From CAYYGL01 sp964471235 (GTDB taxonomy: Bacteria > Calditrichota > Calditrichia > RBG-13-44-9 > J075): 19,682 nt of DNA. Below the pieces are notes generated by a model. The model ran no database searches. It saw only the letters and a program-made list of their open reading frames with translations, and had not been told where the DNA came from. Positions 16,629 through 19,682 of this stretch are shown here, piece after piece (the stretch's first letter is position 1; each line of letters opens with the position of its first letter). Where the stretch lies: positions 1 to 19,682 of the forward strand of contig CAYYGL010000088.1 in NCBI GenBank assembly GCA_964471235.1. Direction: 5' to 3'. Both the position numbers and the translations under genes were made by a program.

Positions 16629-16944
16629 AGGAGAAAAGAGACATCAATTTTTTTGAGGGTCGCAAAGGGACAAGGAAGAACAGAATAAGAGGGAGATGGG
16701 GAGATGAGTGGCAGCAGGCATCCCAACAAAAGTCACGACATCCCTGTCTTTAATTCGGAATGCACTCTTACCGGATTTTAGCAGTAATTTACATCGGTTG
16801 ATGTGGCTATCTCCAGAAGGGCACATGCAGCGTCAGAAACAGGCGAGTTAAAGACAGCCGAGAAACAAGTAAAATAGGAAGATGGCACTAAGGGCACATT
16901 CCGAAATCCGCAATCATTTCACGCTACTTATGCTTCCGCCACTC
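16629..16944. other. 316-bp gap without an identified gene
   Basis: It is purine-rich on the plus strand at the start (GGGACAAGGAAGAACAG, GGGAGATGGGGAGATGAG). A short minus-strand open frame (16644-16826) has no ribosome site or coding character. No RNA gene, repeat or terminator was recognised. Confidence 0.5.
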
Positions 16945-17307
16945 TCAGAATGGTTTGGTAAGCGCCAGTAACGCTGCCAGAAATCCCAGTACCAGCACCA
17001 CATACCACGCAACTCTGATGAAAGCGGGATTTCGTTTGATGACCATTGGCAATCCCCCAAAAACAATCCAGATAAGCACTTTTCCCCACACCCAGCCATT
17101 CTGGAAACTCACGGTTGGTAATTTGGCGATCATCCCAAATCCACCTAACAGCAGCAATAACAGGGCAATGCCATGGAGTATGGTTGCCCGTTTTCGCCAG
17201 CCGTTGTTCGAACTGCCGCCTGCCGCTACCGACAACATTCCAATCGATAGAAACAACATCATAATTCCTAACATGTGCACTATTTTGTATGTGGAAGCTG
17301 ACAACAT
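16945..17307 (-). CDS. Small integral membrane protein with four predicted helices
   Basis: The product has 120 residues, nearly all hydrophobic, with four membrane segments at about 7-28, 43-62, 72-88 and 97-117. Short polar loops separate them (SSNNGWRKRA, LPTVSFQNGW, VIKRNPAF). His11 in the first helix (YKIVHMLG) and His46 in the second (TILHGIALL) recall small SirB2- or cytochrome b561-like proteins, in which membrane His residues can bind haem; this is a weak similarity. ATG 17307 is chosen because GAGG lies six bases before it; a GTG at 17313 would abut the ribosome site. It stands alone on the minus strand between plus-strand envelope genes. Substrate and role are unknown. Confidence 0.75.
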   Translation of the reverse strand: MLSASTYKIVHMLGIMMLFLSIGMLSVAAGGSSNNGWRKRATILHGIALLLLLLGGFGMIAKLPTVSFQNGWVWGKVLIWIVFGGLPMVIKRNPAFIRVAWYVVLVLGFLAALLALTKPF

Positions 17308-17678
17308 GCTCACCCTCGGGTTTTGGTTTGTCTTTCTGTTGGGTTCGGTTTCACCGGACCGTTCCTAATTTAAAAATTTTGCCCTGAACTCCAAGTAATA
17401 AGATTAATTAAATTACGGGAGCAATACATTGGGCACGCACTCCCGGGGTTTCCCTTCATTCGCTGCACACTTTCAAACAATCGAAAACCTCTCAAATTTC
17501 CGAATTGTTCGCTTTTGTTCCCCGACCTTTCTCCCCGGGGATAATTTACAGATAACTCCATAAAAATTATAGAATAATCTCCACTATCCGAGGGCAGAAT
17601 ACGCTCTACTGATCCCTCATCAAATTGTGGTAAACAATTTGCATAAAGGGGAGAAAAACCAAAAGAGGAGAGGCGATC
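17308..17678. other. 371-bp intergenic region upstream of the PorV-like gene
   Basis: This is the divergent region between the small membrane protein and the outer-membrane barrel gene. It holds a candidate promoter (17545-17573). A minus-strand open frame (17370-17699) overlaps the barrel gene's start, has no ribosome site and an unlikely composition. Nothing else was recognised. Confidence 0.5.
17545..17573 (+). promoter_or_regulatory. Candidate promoter of the PorV-like gene
   Basis: TTTACA (17545-17550) and TATAGA (17568-17573) are 17 bases apart in an AT-rich stretch, with a leader of about 100 bases to the start codon at 17679. The boxes match the sigma-70 consensus at five and four of six positions. 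Confidence 0.45.
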
Positions 17679-19169
17679 ATGAGAGGGTATTTTCACCAAA
17701 TTCGGCTATCAATGGTGATGCTGACAGGCTTGTTTCTGTTTCCGGGGATTGTAACGGGGCAGCTAATCTCCATAAAAACCGTTCCGGTGGCAGCTGGGGA
17801 TCAATTTATGATTTTCCCGTCCCAGAACATGGGTGCCGGAGGATTATCCATCGCCACCACCGATTCATTGCTGGATCCGTTTGTCAATCCTGCCCGGGGA
17901 GGATGGACCAACGGGAGTTTTTTGTTTGCTGCTCCGGCGACTTACCGCATCACCAATGATTTAGGTGCTGCCCACACCCTCCCAGCCGGTGCCCTGTATA
18001 ACAATGAGAATTGGTTCGGGGGGTTCTCCCTGGCACTGCAACAAATGGTCATGGCTAACATGGCTCCGGTTTTTCCCATACGGGAGTTTAATAAAATCGC
18101 CGCACCGCCGCTCAAAAACCAGAACCGGAACAATTTATACGTTGCCGGGGTACTGGGGAAATTTATCGGGGCATCGGATGTGGCCGTCGGAATGGGAATT
18201 TCCTGGGCAGGTCTTACCGCAATGGATGGCGTTGAGCTGCTCTATCCCAATAGTACCGACATCCAGCAATCCGGACATATTCTGGATTACCGGGTAGGTA
18301 TTTACGGAGAGTTCCCTGGCGAGCGCTTTTTTCAAGCCATCCTGGTACACCATCGCATCAATATGACTCACGATGTTTCATACCCGGATTGGCGAGTCTG
18401 GAATACGGATCCCGCCAATTCATCTTATGCAGCAATCGTTGAACGCAATGTGGATAAGACCCACACCTGGGGAATCCACCTCGGCTATCGTCAACCGATT
18501 TCTCAATCGGGATGGAAAATGGGAGGAATTCTTACCGTGAACCGCAAATCGCACCCGAAATTTCCCAATTATGATTTGATGAACATCCCGCGCGATCCGG
18601 GCACCAGTTGGGCGATGAATCTCGGTGCCGGGGCAATAAACGAGGTGGGGAATTCTTTTATTGGGTTGGAGGCGGTTTATGAGCCAATCTGGTCGCATAC
18701 CTGGGCAAATGCCGCAGAACCGATTGCCTTACCGGAAAATGAGGTTATCCCGACAGGGGAGAAAACGGTGGATAACCGGTTTAAATTTGACAACTGGCGG
18801 TTCCGTCTCGGAGTGGGTGCCCGGGGAAAAATCGTCGGGTTTCAATTGGGGGTGAATGTGCATTGGATTCGGTACTGGCTGGACCAGCAAAATTTTATCC
18901 AAAATTTTAAACGCTCCCAGCGGGAAAGCTGGACGGAATGGCGACCCTCGCTGGGTTTATCTTTAAAGTTGAACCGGTTTACCCTGCGCTACAACATACA
19001 GGTTACCACCGGTACCGGGCAGCCGGGGGTTTTGCGCTCCGGGCAATTTCGCACCATGGCAGAATTCGATGCGGCAAACTTTTTAATCGCCCCGGAAAAC
19101 AAGTTAACATTGCAAGAATCTACCCTTATTACTCAGATGCTTACCCTGACCGCTCCCTTGCACCCGTAA
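17679..19169 (+). CDS. PorV/FadL-like outer-membrane beta-barrel protein
   Basis: The product has 496 residues. The signal peptide is at residues 1-27 (hydrophobic LSMVMLTGLFLFPGIVTG). After it come FPSQNMGAGGLSIATTDS and LLDPFVNPARGG, with NPA at 70-72. This early gain-of-symmetry plus NPA pattern is typical of PorV/PorQ and FadL-type barrels of FCB bacteria. The remainder alternates hydrophobic and polar residues with many Gly and aromatic residues (WGIHLGYRQP, FRLGVGARGKIVGFQLGVNVHWIRYW, FTLRYNIQVTTG), as expected of barrel strands. It is longer than most PorV proteins (roughly 300-400). Possible roles are transport of hydrophobic molecules or help with surface-protein export; a link to the large secreted protein nearby is only suggestive. 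ATG 17679 follows GAGGAG at good spacing, so the start is firm. Confidence 0.8.
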   Translation: MRGYFHQIRLSMVMLTGLFLFPGIVTGQLISIKTVPVAAGDQFMIFPSQNMGAGGLSIATTDSLLDPFVNPARGGWTNGSFLFAAPATYRITNDLGAAHTLPAGALYNNENWFGGFSLALQQMVMANMAPVFPIREFNKIAAPPLKNQNRNNLYVAGVLGKFIGASDVAVGMGISWAGLTAMDGVELLYPNSTDIQQSGHILDYRVGIYGEFPGERFFQAILVHHRINMTHDVSYPDWRVWNTDPANSSYAAIVERNVDKTHTWGIHLGYRQPISQSGWKMGGILTVNRKSHPKFPNYDLMNIPRDPGTSWAMNLGAGAINEVGNSFIGLEAVYEPIWSHTWANAAEPIALPENEVIPTGEKTVDNRFKFDNWRFRLGVGARGKIVGFQLGVNVHWIRYWLDQQNFIQNFKRSQRESWTEWRPSLGLSLKLNRFTLRYNIQVTTGTGQPGVLRSGQFRTMAEFDAANFLIAPENKLTLQESTLITQMLTLTAPLHP

Positions 19170-19265
19170 AAGGAGGTTGGCAAAGCACTTCCTCTCTGCT
19201 TATATTCTGCCCTTGAAATTACTATTTTTCGGCGATGGACAATCGGAAACATGACAGAGGAAGAG

Positions 19266-19682
19266 ATGAGCATCTGGTTTCGTGATTATACGGTAGAAGA
19301 ATTACGCGCCCGGGCAAAAGGGTCCATGACCGAACACCTGGGGATTGAATTGATAGAAATCGGTGCGGATTACCTGCGGGGGCGGATGCCGGTGGATGAG
19401 CGTACCCGTCAACCGGGCGGCTATCTTCACGGCGGCGCATCGGTGACATTAGCGGAAACCCTGGGAAGCGTGGGCGCTTACCTGTGTGTAGATCCTCAGA
19501 AACAACAAGTTTTCGGGATGGCGATCAATGCCAACCATATCCGCCCGGTGCGGACAGGGTATGTGGAAGGAATTGCCCGCCCGGTTCACCGGGGGAATAA
19601 TACCCAGATATGGGAAATTAAAATATATGATTCACAGAAGAAGCTGGTCTGCGTTAGCCGCATTACCCTGGCAGTGGTGAAG
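19266..19682 (+). CDS. PaaI-type hotdog thioesterase close to MenI/YdiI, lacking only its end
   Basis: The frame has 139 codons up to the window edge; family members have about 136-140, so probably only the stop codon and perhaps a few residues are missing. It is a single hotdog domain. It follows E. coli YdiI over its whole length as I recall that sequence: MPVDERTRQP, GYLHGGASVTLAETLGSVGAYLC, INANHIRPVR, GNNTQIWEIKIYD and SRITLAVV. His55 of HGG and Glu64 of LAET are the catalytic pair. YdiI hydrolyses 1,4-dihydroxy-2-naphthoyl-CoA in menaquinone synthesis and accepts other aromatic acyl-CoAs. ATG 19266 has GAGG five bases before it; an ATG at 19251 with a weaker site would add five residues. 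It is 96 bp downstream of the barrel gene. Confidence 0.9.
   Translation, partial: MSIWFRDYTVEELRARAKGSMTEHLGIELIEIGADYLRGRMPVDERTRQPGGYLHGGASVTLAETLGSVGAYLCVDPQKQQVFGMAINANHIRPVRTGYVEGIARPVHRGNNTQIWEIKIYDSQKKLVCVSRITLAVVK

Noticed and set aside
17370..17699. 109-codon minus-strand open frame overlapping the start of the PorV-like gene
   Set aside because: It has no ribosome site, its sequence lacks any domain character, and it overlaps a promoter candidate and a well-supported start.
1..19682. A new defence, secretion or biosynthetic gene cluster
   Set aside because: The genes are mostly recognisable housekeeping or envelope functions in loose order; no set of adjacent unknown genes with tight coupling was found. 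The Uma2 remnant alone does not make a defence locus.

Overview
The window looks like a piece of chromosome from a Gram-negative bacterium of the Fibrobacteres-Chlorobi-Bacteroidetes (FCB) side of the tree, possibly a Calditrichota or KSB1-like lineage. That is inferred from the gene mix: a PorV/FadL-like outer-membrane barrel with an early NPA motif, a POTRA/BamA-type barrel, a Bat-type (aerotolerance) membrane protein with a von Willebrand A domain, a secreted regulator-propeller protein, and a very long LVIVD/Ig-repeat surface protein. No rRNA, tRNA, CRISPR array, phage gene or transposase was seen.

Layout. Bases 1 to about 8340 are read entirely from the minus strand. In transcription order they are a decayed Uma2-family nuclease, a BamA-like barrel, rsmE (16S rRNA m3U1498 methyltransferase), a Bat-type membrane protein, hflX, yjbQ, a short orphan coding-like remnant, and a secreted beta-propeller protein that runs off the left edge. 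Gaps of 48 to 150 bp separate most of them, so this is a co-directional block and not a tight operon. An aromatic-amino-acid decarboxylase (8647-10071, plus) follows with its own long leader, convergent with cinA (10210-11430, minus).

The right half is an envelope region: a 1280-residue secreted protein (LVIVD beta-propeller plus ten Ig-like repeats with a very regular period of about 94 residues), a small exported beta-rich protein, an isolated four-helix membrane protein on the minus strand, a PorV-like outer-membrane barrel, and a MenI/YdiI-like hotdog thioesterase that lacks only its stop codon at the right edge.

How the genes relate: the left half mixes housekeeping functions (rRNA methylation, ribosome-associated GTPase, YjbQ) with envelope proteins, and the right half is dominated by exported proteins. 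I found no convincing evidence for a new multi-gene defence, secretion or biosynthetic system. The most interesting points are local: a CTG start codon on the Bat-type gene, an inverted repeat touching the ribosome-binding site of the decarboxylase gene, two promoters of the same form (TTGA.. N16 TATATTG), the unusually regular ten-repeat adhesin-like protein with no visible anchor, and two gene remnants.
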